Below, in pieces: positions 48,368 through 60,180 of a stretch of DNA of 64,000 nt. The position numbers and the translations under genes were made by a program. The stretch is taken from the NCBI RefSeq assembly GCF_000003855.2, contig NW_003101665.1, positions 724,828-788,827 on the forward strand. Reading direction: 5' to 3'. Source of the DNA: Blastomyces gilchristii SLH14081 (Eukaryota; Ascomycota; Eurotiomycetes; Onygenales; Ajellomycetaceae). The notes under the pieces were generated by a model, which was not told the origin of the DNA, ran no database searches, and saw only the letters and a program-made list of their open reading frames with translations. Position 1 is the first letter of the stretch, and each line of letters opens with the position of its first letter.

Positions 48368-49432
48368 TCACCAGTCAACGGCCCAGCCGTTTTTGGCCAA
48401 GAAATCATCACAAGCGGCTTTTAGGGCATAGTTTGGCCGGATATCGTTGATAGTCATGGGTACCCGGGTAATGGGGTCCACGGGGGAGTGCTGGATATGT
48501 TTTAGGATGCTAGTGCGTTCGAAAGAGTGGCCTGATGGGGTGACGACAGGATCGTGCATTATTTCAAATGAGATGCTGTCTATGAGATAATCAGGGACGA
48601 CCTAGGATGGAAAAAAATGAGTTTAAGAACTAAGTTTGAAAATGAACTTCGAGGTAGCGAAAGTAGAATCTCCCGGGGAAAAGGGATAAAAATAAATAGG
48701 GCATGAATATATATACATACCCGTTCCTTCATATCCTCACCCACCGAGGCAGCAAACACATCCCTCATAATATTCAATCTCTTCTGTGTGTCGTCCAACA
48801 AATCCTTCTTATCCTCTTCGAACCCGATCTGCCCAATCTCCCCGGCGGCCAATCTCGCGCGCAACTCGGCTAGTTCCTTTTCATAATCGGCCTGAAGTAA
48901 CTCCTCCCATTTCCTCAATGCCTCATTCTGATCCCGTAATCGCGTTGTCTCCTTTGCCGCCCATATAGCTTGCTTGGCGTGCAGTATGACCTTCGATAGC
49001 GGTTCCGCATTTGGGTTCTTCGTTTCTATACTAGCCTTGTAAGCCGCCAGGGCCACATCGCGGGCTTCAGTTGGCCGTTGGAGGCCGAGAAGGGATTGGG
49101 AGAGGTAGTAGTTTGATTTGATGGCGGCGGGGTTCTTTGGACCGTAGAGATCTATAGCGATGCGCGCATCATGTTCAGCGCCCTCCCACTTTTCGAGCTT
49201 GATTCGGACTAGGGCGCGGTTATTGTAGAAAGAAGGGTCGTTGGAATTCTTCTGAATGCTGCATGAAAGCACATATCAATTTAGAACCAATACATCTGCA
49301 GTAAATAGGCGAGGGTATCCATCTCTTAGAAGAATTAAGGGGAGCGTACGCTTGCGAGTAGAGGTCTTCAGCCCCGGAGAAATCACCATCCTTAAAGCGC
49401 GCATTGCCTTTGGCTTTCAGCTCATATGCCAT
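48368..49432 (-). CDS. CHIP/STUB1-like TPR and U-box E3 ubiquitin ligase
   Basis: Three exons: 49432-49350, 49258-48721 and 48601-48368, giving 284 aa, close to the roughly 300 aa of animal CHIP. The N-terminus has TPR repeats: AYELKAKGNARFKDGDFSGA, SFYNNRALVRIKLEKW, then NYYLSQSLLGLQRPTEA. This clamp binds the C-terminal EEVD of Hsp70/Hsp90. A charged coiled-coil linker follows (about residues 110-190). The C-terminal U-box reads MHDPVVTPSGHSFERTSI, then VDPITRVPMTINDIRPNYAL and NGWAVDW, retaining the Pro/Ile/Arg positions that contact the E2. It should ubiquitylate chaperone-bound misfolded clients in the cytosol. The stop sits beside a possible donor (TG-GTGAGC), but the end matches the family C-terminus. 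Confidence 0.92.
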
Positions 49433-50552
49433 TTGGTTCTTTGTGGTGTCAAGAGGAAAGGAAGTCTATCCGACAGTCATGCACTGGGATGCCTTCCTCG
49501 AACCCTCGAATGTCTCGAAGTACTATGTATAAAATAATGAATGTAGATAATACAACTAAAGGTTAGCAGCTACCGAGGTGAAGACAAATGAGTGCTTAGG
49601 CATGTCCACAGAGTGTAACTTCCCACAAAACAAACAGAATGTTGAAAATGAGTGGCCAAGAACAGACAGTGCTATGATGGCAAAATTTAAACAATGAATG
49701 TTGTTTTTGAGGGGCCTTTGATATCTCATTCCATAGAACCTTTGGAAGCATTTGGAAGCTCAGAACCGCCTGGCTAGTCCTGGGTTGACTATATCAGCTG
49801 CTGCTTTAAGAATACCGCATTTGTCAGCCGGTATGCTTGAAGCGGCATTATATTAGTTTGAAATTGGTAATTCTCATCTGTACCTTTTCCTTCCCACTTC
49901 AAGCTAGGCGTTCGATATATCATATATGCACCAAGTGACAAAGCCCTAAAGCTCATCTTTAACGATTGAGGAGGCTTTCCCTCCGTCGGCCTCTCCCGGG
50001 CTTATTTGCTCTATTCCTGCGTCATGAGGACTGAAGCTGCCAACAGTGGTTTAATCACTTATCGCCATGCCGTATATAATGCCAGATTAAGGAGAAACCA
50101 GCACATACGACGGCTGACTTTGATCCCGCGCGGCCCCAGAGTACCGTACCGAGGAATATCCTGCCGAGCCATAGTTGGATTAGAGACATTAGTGGAGGCT
50201 TGCAAGTAAAGGAGAGATCTTCAAGAGAAGAGTAGCGAGAGTAGCGAGAGGCGCTGCTTTTAGTAGATGCACCATGCACCTTAGTTGAGCAATCTCTGAT
50301 TCAAAATCTTAAAAAAATCTTTATGATAGGCTGCAGTACGTAAATATCACCAATCTAAGCGTAGGGCTGGGTGCAGATTGCCTGCCCTTGGCGCAACAGT
50401 AACGTTATCTTGTCTGCGTGCAAAACCAACCCGGCAGCTAGAGATAGAAATCAACACCACTTCCCCTCAACAACTGAGTAGCCAGCTGTCTCCCATTCAA
50501 CTACTACTACAGCGACAAAAAGCCAGGCATAAGTGGCACACGATTAAACATG
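49433..50552. other. Intergenic, no gene seen
   Basis: About 1.1 kb containing the promoter of the minus-strand TPR/U-box gene and the upstream flank of the phosphotransferase remnant. Short overlapping ORFs have no recognisable similarity. Confidence 0.5.
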
Positions 50553-51400
50553 AACTCGGACCCATTCACTCCCAAAGGTATTATTAATGCCTTCCTACTC
50601 AAATTTTTGCAAAGATAGCTTTGATAACCACCAATTAGATGGCTACGGACAAGTGATCTTTGCTGGATACTTCCCCGAATTTCCCAGAATCATCCGCCTC
50701 GATGAGCACAGAGTACTGAAATCCGCAACTCACTGACAGCTCTGAAACTGAAGCTATGGAATTCATCGCTACCAACACCACAATCCCAGTCCCAAAAGTC
50801 TACGAGACTAGATGGTCCGGCAACAGAACCAGGCTTTCTCAAATAGTCATGGAATATATACCTGGGGAATCACTTGATACAGCATGGGGGAAGCTCACGC
50901 ACGACCAGAGAATGTCTGTCTGCCACCAACTCCGCGGCTATCTCTCCCAGCTCCAAAACCTAACAAGCAAGACAAAACGCATTGAGGCCGCGAATGGTGG
51001 GCCAATAACCGCTGGGCTTCGATTTCCTCGTCGGGGTGCCCCTTTGACTCTAAGAAAGAGCTTAATGACTTCCTTGTTGAGAAAAATGGTAATGAATATC
51101 TGTCCGTCTTCAGGCGCTACGCGAGAGCCGCGATGTCAGATGACCATGAAATCCATTTTGCGCACGGCGATTTCTCGCCGCGCAATATCATGGTTGAAAA
51201 TGGTATGGTCAAGGCGGTTTTGGACTGAGATAGAGCAGGTTGGTACCCTGAGTATTGGGACCAGAATAGGATGCTTACTGAAAACCCTGGGATAAAAGAT
51301 TATAACCCCTATCTCAAACATATTATTCCCTTCAAGTACGCACAGGAGATTGTAACAATGGGATATCTATCGCACATTTCAGGCGATGGGTAGGCGATGG
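50553..51400 (+). pseudogene. Broken APH-family phosphotransferase (aminoglycoside-phosphotransferase-like)
   Basis: Pieces of a fungal APH-fold kinase lie in order but in different frames. EAMEFIATNTTIPVPKVYE and QIVMEYIPGESLDTAW lie at 50750-50890. CPFDSKKELNDFL lies at about 51040, reached only after a frameshift near 51010. HFAHGDFSPRNIMVENG lies at about 51155-51210 with the catalytic HGD. Next is KAVLD-stop-DRAGWYPEYWD, where the Trp usual after the metal-binding Asp is now TGA. A further frameshift or lost intron lies near 50725, where the start of the kinase lobe runs into stops. Such proteins phosphorylate small molecules of mostly unknown identity in fungi and are commonly lost. It is clearly related to the family and clearly disrupted in this assembly. 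Confidence 0.8.
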
Positions 51401-53565
51401 ATGTGTTTTGAATTTTCAGATTTTTTTCGACGTCTTATACGAAGTATTGCCACTAGACTACATGTATTTAAATGCTTTGTTTCAACATGAAAAATAGCCG
51501 GTTCAAGACATGGGGAAGAGAGGGGAAGCAGTAAGAGCAGGCCGCTATTATGCTAACTATATCAATGTGCCCCTTTTTTTTACCTCCAAACATTTTACAG
51601 GCACACCCATGAAACATCAGAAATCCGAAATTTCATTCCTAACAGCGCAATGCAGCCTAGTATGTGAGTGAACATTCCCTTTAAGTGCCTTGTTTGTGTT
51701 AATAGATCAATAAATATGCACTAGCTGAAATATTCTAGTTACCACTAATGCTAGAGAAGCTCTTTGCATAGCCTTTTGATCAAGGCTTGGGTACATTCCA
51801 CAGTATTAATTCATCAGCTGTTGTTTCCCCATGTAACTCCTTGCATGGTGGTAGGGAAGTGCTGGCATGACTCGATATGTCATCAGCCTCAGCGCAAAGC
51901 GCTATTTCACCCATAATTGTTTCATCGCACGGAGACTTCCCAGCCAAACCTCAATTAACAAGGCCAGGCTCCCAACATCGTGTGGGGCCGTTGGAGATCA
52001 ACCTTTCAATCCAGCATCTTGGCTATCTTGAGACACATCGGCGCTCCCGATTCCGCTCTTCCACCTGAGATCAACAAGAAACGTTCCCCGGAATAAGGCT
52101 GGCGCTTATTTGGGAAACCGGTTGGATGTTCTTTTGGACTGATAACACTTCCTACCACTTTATCAGTCCATTGGAGAGCGCGATATCACTCTTGCTCGTT
52201 GTCTCTGCTTTCATCTCCATTTTTGTAACCTCCCCTGAAATGGAAGATATCTTTAGACTTGGAAATCCCTGGGCAATCTGACCAGACTCGGAAACTATTG
52301 GATATCAGTGTTCACCGTTGCTGGCCTAGAATAAAATAGAAAAAGACCTAGGCTCCGCTCGGTGGTAGCACCTTTCTATTTTCCTTTTGCACATATCCAG
52401 ATGGGAGAATGTAAAGAGACGCTTGTCCCTGCATGATGTTGTTCCAAAAACAGCCCTTGCAACCCAAGAACTCTCCGCCGTCAAGAATTAGTCCTTTCGA
52501 CTCGCTCAATCACTACATTCAGTCAGAACACCATCCGCACTCCGCAAGAAAACTATTTTCTCCGTATCACCCACACTGTCCGTCCGTAGAAACATCGGAA
52601 TGCCTGCTGCTTCTCCTTCTCATCCTACTGTTACCATTGTTACCATCCATGCCTATCGCGGACCATTGTAATGTACACCGACGAGAAATCCAGCTATCAC
52701 GCGTCCCTGTTTGTGAATGAAGTCAACGAAATACTAGGAACCCTCATCCACGCCACAAATTTCGACGACTCCTGGAAAGTTGAAATGAGGCTAGGCTACA
52801 ACCCCACCACACTCTCAACTTAGTCGGGAGGGTGCCAGTTTGTAGTCTACCCCTGCATCCAGGTTTGGTTTTGGGGATCCTTCAGCAAGTGCCCATTGTA
52901 AATGCCTTGGAATGGAATTGTCAACACTTGGGTGGGGATGCGCTTCAGGCTATGGTAACCCGTCGACTTATCACTCAGCAAGTGAGGTCAGATGTTGTCG
53001 ATCAGATGGTGGATTTTATTCTTCAGGGGCCGGACGATGCGATTTAGAAGAGGGTGTTTATTACTGCAAGGTTGATAAACTAGAATGAATAGGTATATAT
53101 ATTAAGTAGGTATACCTATTGAAGGAGCAAATCCTGTTGAAGGCCTATATATGTTGAAGAAACGTATTTATTGAAGGAAGTTCTCTCATGGTTTGCTCCT
53201 GTGCTTTGATTTGCTTGGTGCACAATCTCGTCTTTCTTCCCCCTTTGTCTATTTTCTCCTTTTTGGCTTTTTTGTTTGATCTTACTACGAATTCATTACT
53301 ATGGAACCGACATCCATGTAGTTATATATTCAAGGCATCTCTCCTTCTAAGAAATAACTAAGAAATAACTACGATGTTAAAATCGATTCAACTCATAAGG
53401 CATGCACCTCACCACTTACAATATCTATATATAATTAAGAACATTTGACCCCCTTCTGAAAAATAGATATTAGTCAGAACTTTCAATGGAAGGGCTCATT
53501 CGTTTGTGATAACATGGTCACTATGTCAATAAGCTATATCTACTACTCAAATCACGAGAGCCCTT
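51401..53565. other. Gene-poor stretch, possible decayed coding fragments
   Basis: About 2.2 kb with normal composition. A 50-codon frame at 52671-52823 (MYTDEKSSYHASLFVNEVNE...) and one at 52832-53047 look protein-like, but I recognise no family and no splice path joins them convincingly. They may be remnants of a lost gene. Nothing else is supported. Confidence 0.35.
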
Positions 53566-54432
53566 CTATAACGTCTCCTCTACTTCCCTAACCACCTTAC
53601 GCACCCCATCAACCTCATGCGCAAACCTCCCCAAAAACATCCCATCAACAACCTTCCCCAACCCACCCTCCCCCCACAACCCAGGCCCTGCACTCCCTCC
53701 ATACAAAATCCTCACCTCCCCCTCCCTCCCACTCCCACCCACAACCTCTCTAATCCCACCCACAACACCAGCAACATGCTCCACGCTCGCCGGCACCGGC
53801 TTCCCAATCGCCCAGACAGGCTCATACGCAAAAATCAGCGGCGCATAGCTCGGCGCCGCCGCCAGCACCGCCTGAACCTGCACCATGCACTCAGCAACGG
53901 CGTTTCGGACCGCGTCTGCCATCACGGGGCCTGGGGCAGCAATTTCGCCCACGCAGACAAGCGGGATCATACCCTGGGCGCTCACGGCGGCCGCCTTGCG
54001 GCCCACGTGCTCATCGGTCTCGTGGAAGAGGGCGCGCCGCTCGGCGTGGCCGAGTTCAACTAGCGAGACGTGGAGGGATTGCAGACATGATGGTGAGACT
54101 TCGCCTGTGTAAGGGCCTAGGGGTTGCCAGAAGCAGTCTTGGGCGCCGAGGAGGAAGGGGGGTGGTTGTTGATGTTGTTGTTGGCCTTTTTGGCTTGGTT
54201 GCTGTAGTTCGGGGAAGTGAGATTGGAGGATTTCGGAGCAAGGGTATATGGTGAGGAAGTCTGGGATTAGGGCGAGGAGGAGCTTCGAGCGGTTTTCTGG
54301 GCGGAGGATTTCGTTTTGGGGGTCTAGGAGGTCGCGGAGATAGGTGATTGTGCGAGGAGGGGTGAAGTACATTTTGAGAGATATTATGAGAAGGGTTTTG
54401 GGTAGGAGGGGGTATGAAGGTCTAGCCTCCAT
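53566..54432 (-). CDS. Triosephosphate-isomerase-family paralogue, likely tetrulose-phosphate isomerase
   Basis: A single exon of 288 aa with a TIM-barrel signature. [20 protein letters not shown] lies near residue 93, VELGHAERR carries the catalytic electrophile His, [10 protein letters not shown] carries the catalytic Glu, and [10 protein letters not shown] and [10 protein letters not shown] form the phosphate-binding end. Two features depart from glycolytic TPI: the N-terminal N-x-K reads SLK, and loop 6 after AIG reads KPVPA rather than TGxxA. A Gln/Pro-rich insert (about residues 74-91) is unusual. Housekeeping TPI is strongly conserved, so this is a paralogue. In Brucella (EryH) and Yarrowia (EYI1) TPI paralogues isomerise L-erythrulose-1-phosphate in erythritol catabolism, next to an RpiB-type isomerase, as here. 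The family call is firm; the substrate is inference. Confidence 0.85.
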   Translation of the reverse strand: MEARPSYPLLPKTLLIISLKMYFTPPRTITYLRDLLDPQNEILRPENRSKLLLALIPDFLTIYPCSEILQSHFPELQQPSQKGQQQHQQPPPFLLGAQDCFWQPLGPYTGEVSPSCLQSLHVSLVELGHAERRALFHETDEHVGRKAAAVSAQGMIPLVCVGEIAAPGPVMADAVRNAVAECMVQVQAVLAAAPSYAPLIFAYEPVWAIGKPVPASVEHVAGVVGGIREVVGGSGREGEVRILYGGSAGPGLWGEGGLGKVVDGMFLGRFAHEVDGVRKVVREVEETL

Positions 54433-56476
54433 TTTCGCAGAACTTTTGTTTCTTGAAGAAAGGATGATAGGTGGATAAAGATGGTCTATTGCTTCGTCTT
54501 CTTCTTCAGTTCTCTCCTATATCTTTGTATTAGGGAGGAACAGTTGGTTCTATCTGGATGACCGGGCGTTTGAGTCTTCTCTTCCGTAAGATTATTTTTT
54601 TGAGCAGCAGTTAATTATTAGATAGTCACTAGAATACGTGTATTGGCGAGGTAGAAGTACACTTGTAAGATAGCTTTAATATGAATGATTGACTTCTCAA
54701 TTGCAGAAAATGGTATCAGAATCGGTCCCTTCTCGGCAATATTGGTGTGAAGCTCCGGCAAGGCCCCTCACTAATCCCGATCAGGTATATACCACGTGAT
54801 CTAAATGCCGGACGTGCGCCGGTAACTTTCGGTGTACCAAGATCGTCAGGCAAACTTGCTAGTATCAGAACTGTTTTACCCACACCGGCTTGCCGGATTC
54901 AGTTAGCCGGTGGAGTTGCAATCCAAAATGCAAGCAGCAATTCTCGCCAAGGTGAATCACTTACAGAGTACTCCGTAGTCTGTGCGGAAATAATTATTTA
55001 TTATTGTTTTTCATGTTTGCATGAAGTTGTGAAACGAGGAAAAGTGGAGCGAAAAAAAATTGGCGCCAACTAGCAATCTTTCAGTACCCATACGTGGGTC
55101 GGCTAAGGTTATGATAATTTTGAAAACGATACATTTATTACCGGATAAAATACGTCGGCAATCGAAGCATAGCCGCGAGTCGAGCCAGAAGACGAGCAAA
55201 GTTGCGCCTAATTGCTGGCTAAAATGCTACCCGAAGAGCTGTAAGGCAGATGAGAAGAAAAAAGCCTTAGAGAGTAGTGTGAAGAATATGCCCTTGGGGC
55301 TAAAGGATACTGATATCCATCCCATTTAAGGACATATAGGAAACGCTGCTGAAAGCGTTCAGTTGGATGCAGGTAATCTATCAACTTCCGAATTCAACCA
55401 GGCCTCGCAAATGCAACGGCTTTCCACTTTTCCTTCACCACTTTCTCCATAATAAATGCTGCTCTCGCTGGGGTCAATAAACTCTATCCCCCTTTTCCCT
55501 CCATTATTATTATCCAGAATTACCCTTCGATTCGGACCTGTTGCCTAAGTTACCTATATTTTTATTTTTATTTTTATTTTTTTGGCATTTTATTGTGGGA
55601 ATCCCGGTTTTTTTTTTTTTTTTTTTGCCCATATTCTACTCACAAAATATGCGAAACTGGGCAGCCAAAAATCCCGGGGGAGGAGTGAAAAAGAACTGGG
55701 CAATGGGTAAGAGGTAAACACATCTGGAGCAGTACCGCCAATGCCCATGTGGTGGGAACAAAGGCAAAGGTAGTAAGTATGTCGCTGTTCATGTATGTGT
55801 ACCTGAGTGGCTTTCTTTTCTCGCCATGACATCATCGTGCGATGCAAAAGACGGTCAAGAGGGTCCCTGAGCGCTATTTTTCATTACTGCTTTCCATAGC
55901 AATAACCATAGCATCCTTGCCGCTGCCAATTGATAGAAACATCCGTCTCTATCCCATGTTAATGGCAAAATACCTAGCGATATAGGCTGCTTCAGGTACT
56001 GCGCCTTCATATTCCACGGGCACTCATTGGTTGGCCTTGCTTTTGTCTTTCCGTACCGCTATGGAGACCATGGGGGTGGTGTACCAGATTTCGCCGCTCG
56101 GCCGTTTAGTAATGAGGTATCCAGCTCAAATCAAAGGGGATGATGGAGATGGATGGAGATGAAAATGTTATTGAAATGCCAAATCACCGCCAAATCACTG
56201 GCTGTAGCTCTCAAAGTTCTCCAGTTTTTATTTGTCCTTTGTAAGAGAGCGACGTGGGATGTGGGATGTCAGACTTTTGGGTATATATATCGCGCTGATG
56301 CTCCTTTTTCCATCCGCCTCTTCTCTACATCTGTACAAAAATCATATCTCTCAATCCCCCCTCCCGTATATCTTCTACCTAATCAGAGCTTCCTCTTGAA
56401 AGCCTCCAATTTATCACCTACATCACCACAAAACATCCGCAACTACGCCATCCAAACCCTTTCTACCCCGCCCAGA
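54433..56476. other. Shared divergent intergenic region between TPI-like and RpiB-like genes
   Basis: About 2 kb. It holds simple T-rich repeats at 55555-55626 (TTTTTA units then a T run). Short ORFs have no family similarity. Both flanking genes point outwards, so it could carry a common regulatory region. Confidence 0.5.
56280..56345 (+). promoter_or_regulatory. TATA-like box and pyrimidine-rich start region of the RpiB gene
   Basis: GGTATATATATCGC at 56280-56293 is followed by a C/T-rich stretch with CTCTTCTCTACATC, a common fungal core-promoter layout. It lies about 190 bp upstream of the chosen ATG and argues against the far-upstream in-frame ATG at 56153. Confidence 0.45.
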
Positions 56477-56953
56477 ATGACTCCCGCACCCCTCCGCATT
56501 GTCATGGCCTGCGACGAGGCCGGCCACAGCTACAAAGAAACCCTAAAAGCCCACCTATCAAACAACCCCCTCGTCGCCTCCATCACAGACGTGGGCGTTC
56601 CCTCCGCCGATGACAAAACCGCCTACCCGCACGTCGCCGTCCAGGCCGCCCAGCTCATCAAGGAAGGAAAAGCCGATCGCGCACTTCTGATCTGTGGAAC
56701 CGGCCTGGGTGTGGCGATTGCCGCCAATAAGGTTGCGGGCATCCGTGCCGTTACCGCTCACGATCCGTTCTCTGTTGAGAGATCCGTTCTCAGCAACGAT
56801 GCCCAGGTGCTCTGCTTTGGCCAGAGAGTTATTGGCATCGAGCTGGCAAAGAAGTTGGCGGCTGACTGGTTGAACTATCGCTTTGATACCAGCAGTGCCT
56901 CCTCGGCTAAGGTGAAGGTTATTGGCGAGTATGAGGCTAAGTTTGCTTGCTAA
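56477..56953 (+). CDS. RpiB/LacAB-family sugar-phosphate isomerase
   Basis: 158 aa from the ATG at 56477 ([20 protein letters not shown]); the same frame is open back to 56153 but that part lies across a TATA-like promoter and lacks family similarity. The family core is [20 protein letters not shown] with the catalytic Cys, followed by [25 protein letters not shown] segment (beginning at about residue 97) and [15 protein letters not shown]. The length matches bacterial RpiB (about 150 aa). The N-terminal motif reads CDEAG where ribose-5-phosphate isomerase B usually has DHAG, suggesting another substrate. EryI of Brucella and EYI2 of Yarrowia are RpiB-family D-erythrulose-4-phosphate isomerases; the neighbouring divergent TPI paralogue makes that role plausible. 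Ribose-5-phosphate isomerisation remains the alternative. Confidence 0.9.
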   Translation: MTPAPLRIVMACDEAGHSYKETLKAHLSNNPLVASITDVGVPSADDKTAYPHVAVQAAQLIKEGKADRALLICGTGLGVAIAANKVAGIRAVTAHDPFSVERSVLSNDAQVLCFGQRVIGIELAKKLAADWLNYRFDTSSASSAKVKVIGEYEAKFAC

Positions 56954-57444
56954 GAAGTGGGTTTTTTTTTTTTTTTTTTGTCTCTGGAAGACTTTTGATG
57001 ATGGCTGGAATTTTGTCGCTTTTGCCCTTTTTGACAAATAACTTTGGAACGTTGGAGTGGAGGAGGTCGATCCTTCTCCTTCTCCGTTTCTTTTTCTTTG
57101 TTTGTCCCCTATATACTATTTGATTTGACGAGGAAAGAAGGAAATGGGACCAAAATTTACCCATGGCTTATGATTCACACACTTATGTATTTTGATGTTA
57201 TAGATGAGGTTTTTGGGCTTGGAAAAGCAGAACTATAGACAAGGCATTGTTACAATCATATCCGGAAATCAAAAGAAAAACACAATGACTGATTTGTTTG
57301 TTGCTTTTCCGTTTCCGTGTTTGCCCTCTAATATGTGGACTTCTAAATGCTTTTTTTGACCTCCCCTTTTTCTAGACTCCGTAGCGAAAGCACTGTACGC
57401 GGTCACACAAAATGAAAAGAAATCAAGTGTCCCAAACAATCCAA
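56954..57444. other. Convergent 3' region of RpiB and DHODH genes
   Basis: The two genes end facing each other with about 490 bp between stops. A T-run (56960-56980) and pyrimidine-rich tracts lie here, likely 3' UTRs. No gene seen. Confidence 0.6.
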
Positions 57445-59107
57445 TTACCTCTCCGCCTTGTCCTCCAGCTCTCGCATCTCTTCCTTCATTCTGGTAATCG
57501 TCCCACTGCCCCCGTAAACCAATCCCGTATAAAGCATGGCTACATTAGCCCCAGCTTTAAGAGCCTTCGCAGCTTGTTCGCCATTCGTGATTCCTCCAGA
57601 TGCAAAAATCACTTTTGGAGCCAAGTGGGGTTTCGCCGGTGATGTCATAGCGTCGGATTCAGAAGATGGTGGTGTGCTGTCAGGGCCACTATCGCCAGAT
57701 ACGGGGGTTTTATCAAGTAGCGCTCGATATCTCGCGACGAGGGAAACAGTTTTGTTGAACAAATGTGGGCCCGAAAACCCACCCGTTTCTTTTAGCGTCT
57801 CTTCCTCGCGGGCGGACAGCTTGTAGCCCGTGGGTATTGCTGCAGGCCTGGTGTTGGTAGTATTTCCCACAATAATTCCGTCCACGCCAGATGCCCAGAC
57901 GGCGTCGCAGATCCCGGAGATTTGCTCATCCGTATCCTCATCCGGGCTTACTTTGACCATTACGTAAGGTTTGGTCGTCCGACTGGTGCGTTTTGCAGCA
58001 TGGACGACACCCTTAAGTAGTGCAGTCAGGGGCCCTGATTCCTGCAGCGTTCGTAGGCCAGGGGTATTTGGACTGGACACGTTCACAACAAGGATATCCG
58101 CATATTTTCCTAGCTGGTCCACGCAGTAAACGTAATCTTTCTTGACGGCTTCGATGTCCGCCTCTGGTGTGTTTTTGTTTTTCGCAATCTGGACGGCGAG
58201 AAGCTTGCCTTCGATTAGACTGCCTGCCGGGACACTTGCTTCTCCATTTAACACCCGTTGTTCCGCAGATTCACCCCATCCAAAACCGTGGGCATAGGCG
58301 AACTCGCGAACTCGTTGCTTGAGAACGGCAGCCATATGATCTGCTCCTTTGGAGTTAAGCCCGTACCGATTGATCAAAGCATTCTGCGAGACGATACGAA
58401 ACACTCGACTTCTGGGGTTTCCTTCCTGAGGAAGCGGTGTAGTTCCGCCAACCTCAACGATGGCAGGCCCCAGCTCAAACAGGGCTGACGGGATCTCTGC
58501 GTCTTTATCAAGGCCACCAGATATCCCAATCGGATTGCTAAGGGTATAGCCAAATACCTGCTTTCAATCGTTAGACAACACATGCTTCAAATGAATAAAG
58601 AAGGGACAAAAGAACGCAGAGATAATATGTCACCTCAGTAACTAGTTTGCCGTCGCCATCCGGATTTCCCCTTTCTCTGGGATGGAGGCCAAACTGATAG
58701 AGAAATTTCAACCAATCCACTCCCGCATGATGAGCGTCTTCCGCATCTGGATAATACCACCTAATCAGGCGCGGGACAATCCACCGATGGGCACTCGCCC
58801 GGGTGTCAGTCGCATAGAGATAGCCGCCCCAGAGGAAAAGAACGATTGTCGTTCCGAGAAAATATCTCTTCATTTTTCTACCGGCGGGTTTCGCAGTTTC
58901 TGTGGCAGCCTCACTTACTGGAGCAGCTGGTGAAGTTGAAGATGTGTTCCTTGAACCAAATGGCACATTTGACCTGGATACCGGAACTCTTTGACCAAAG
59001 CGCTGTGGGATTGAACAACGGGGAGCTCGCAGCGTACCGCTGCGTGACATTGCTCCCAGGTTTCGGAGTAGAGACCGCGGAAGGCGGCCATTTCCACCGA
59101 GTGTCAT
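57445..59107 (-). CDS. Dihydroorotate dehydrogenase, class 2 (mitochondrial, quinone-linked)
   Basis: Two exons, 59107-58634 and 58557-57445, giving 528 aa; an in-frame stop just upstream supports the ATG at 59107. The N-terminus is Arg/Ser-rich (MTLGGNGRLPRSLLRNLG...), as in a mitochondrial presequence, followed by a membrane segment YFLGTTIVLFLWGGYLYATD at about residues 80-99, the class-2 arrangement. Core motifs are GISGGLDKDAEIP, NRYGLNSKG, ILVVNVSSPNTPGLR with the class-2 catalytic Ser, VMVKVSPDED, GIIVGNTTN and the FMN-binding IFASGGITNGEQA. It oxidises dihydroorotate to orotate at the inner membrane, the fourth step of pyrimidine synthesis, passing electrons to ubiquinone. An insertion of about 35 residues rich in Ser/Pro lies before KVIFASGG. 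The fit to the family is strong. Confidence 0.95.
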
Positions 59108-60180
59108 TGCTAATGCGGCCAGAAGAGGTATACTATCGAATTGTCATCAAGAATGAACAAAATCAAAATTGTTCGAATGTATCCGGGGGTGCTATTGAGC
59201 AGTCAATACATAGTTATAATATTTGACATGACAATAATTCAAGCAAAATTAAAAATGGAACAAACAAAAAGCTTAGCAACAGGCTTTAAACAGCAACATG
59301 ATAATAGAAACAAACAAATTTTCAGGAATAACCCCCATCTTATCGTCATGGCGATGCTCAAGTGAGTTCAGCCCTTGCTGAAAACTACTAAAATTATGGA
59401 GGGAAAAAGCTCATGTAAGCGGTTGCGAACCAGGATCAACCACGAAAACGCGATGCAACAGGCAAGTGACGCCATGAATAATATAAAGTACAATCATACT
59501 TACAATAATATACTTCAATGTGTGTTCCGGGCACAATTGGCGCTTCAATGCATGATATCGCACACTGTTTGTCTGAAAATTGAAGTGGGAAGTTGAGGTG
59601 AGTGATGTCGGCGACGGAATTACATTTCGCCGCATCTACTGTTCAAACCTTCAACCTCCTATTGTCGAATTCAATTTTCTACAAAAATCGCCTTGTGGAG
59701 ATTGGCTCCGAAAGTTGCGCACCTTATCAGCTCAAATTGAAGCTCGACGGAATACGGTAATCTATTTCCTAATAGGTGTCTAATGTCCCACGCCGCTACC
59801 GCTTCGCCGGGGGTATGAGGCGGTAGACATGGTTTCATTTCCCTTGTTCAATGCCTGTGTAATAACCCCACAAAGCCCTCTTCTCAGGGCCATTTCTATC
59901 AGGGATAGACATATACAAACGACACGACATTTTTGGATGCACGGCAACCCACGCTAGAATAACGAAATCCCAAGGTTGAGGGCTATCATTGCCAGTTGTC
60001 TGGATCTGGTTTTGTTCAAATGGTTGATTAATGACTACTACATGGGTAAGATCTTACATCTGCACCCTAATGATGTCAAAATCCCTTCCCTTAAGGAAGA
60101 CTTCCAGCCCAGTATCGCGGATAAGGCTGCTGTCTTGCTACAGCAAATTACGCGCCAGATTCTTCAGTCCAAGAAATGAG
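59108..60180. other. Intergenic with two short unassigned open frames
   Basis: On the plus strand, 59607-59755 reads MSATELHFAASTVQTFN... and 59976-60179 ends KILHLHPNDVKIPSLKEDF...RQILQSKK. Both have protein-like composition and could be exons of one small gene, but I found no confident splice path and recognise no family. The DHODH promoter must lie at the left end. Confidence 0.3.

Noticed and set aside
53617..54112. Plus-strand ORFs of 148 and 75 codons, Pro/Arg-rich
   Set aside because: Antisense of the GC-rich TPI-like gene, which has clear catalytic motifs on the minus strand.
56153..56476. N-terminal extension of the RpiB-like protein as a mitochondrial presequence
   Set aside because: The frame is open, but it crosses a TATA-like box and pyrimidine-rich start region; the ATG at 56477 gives the normal family length.
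56558..57037. 159-codon minus-strand ORF
   Set aside because: Antisense of the RpiB-like gene, extended by poly-Lys from a T-run.
59410..59470. GCGGTTGCGAACCAGGATC as a tRNA T-loop
   Set aside because: No matching acceptor, D or anticodon arms can be drawn around it.
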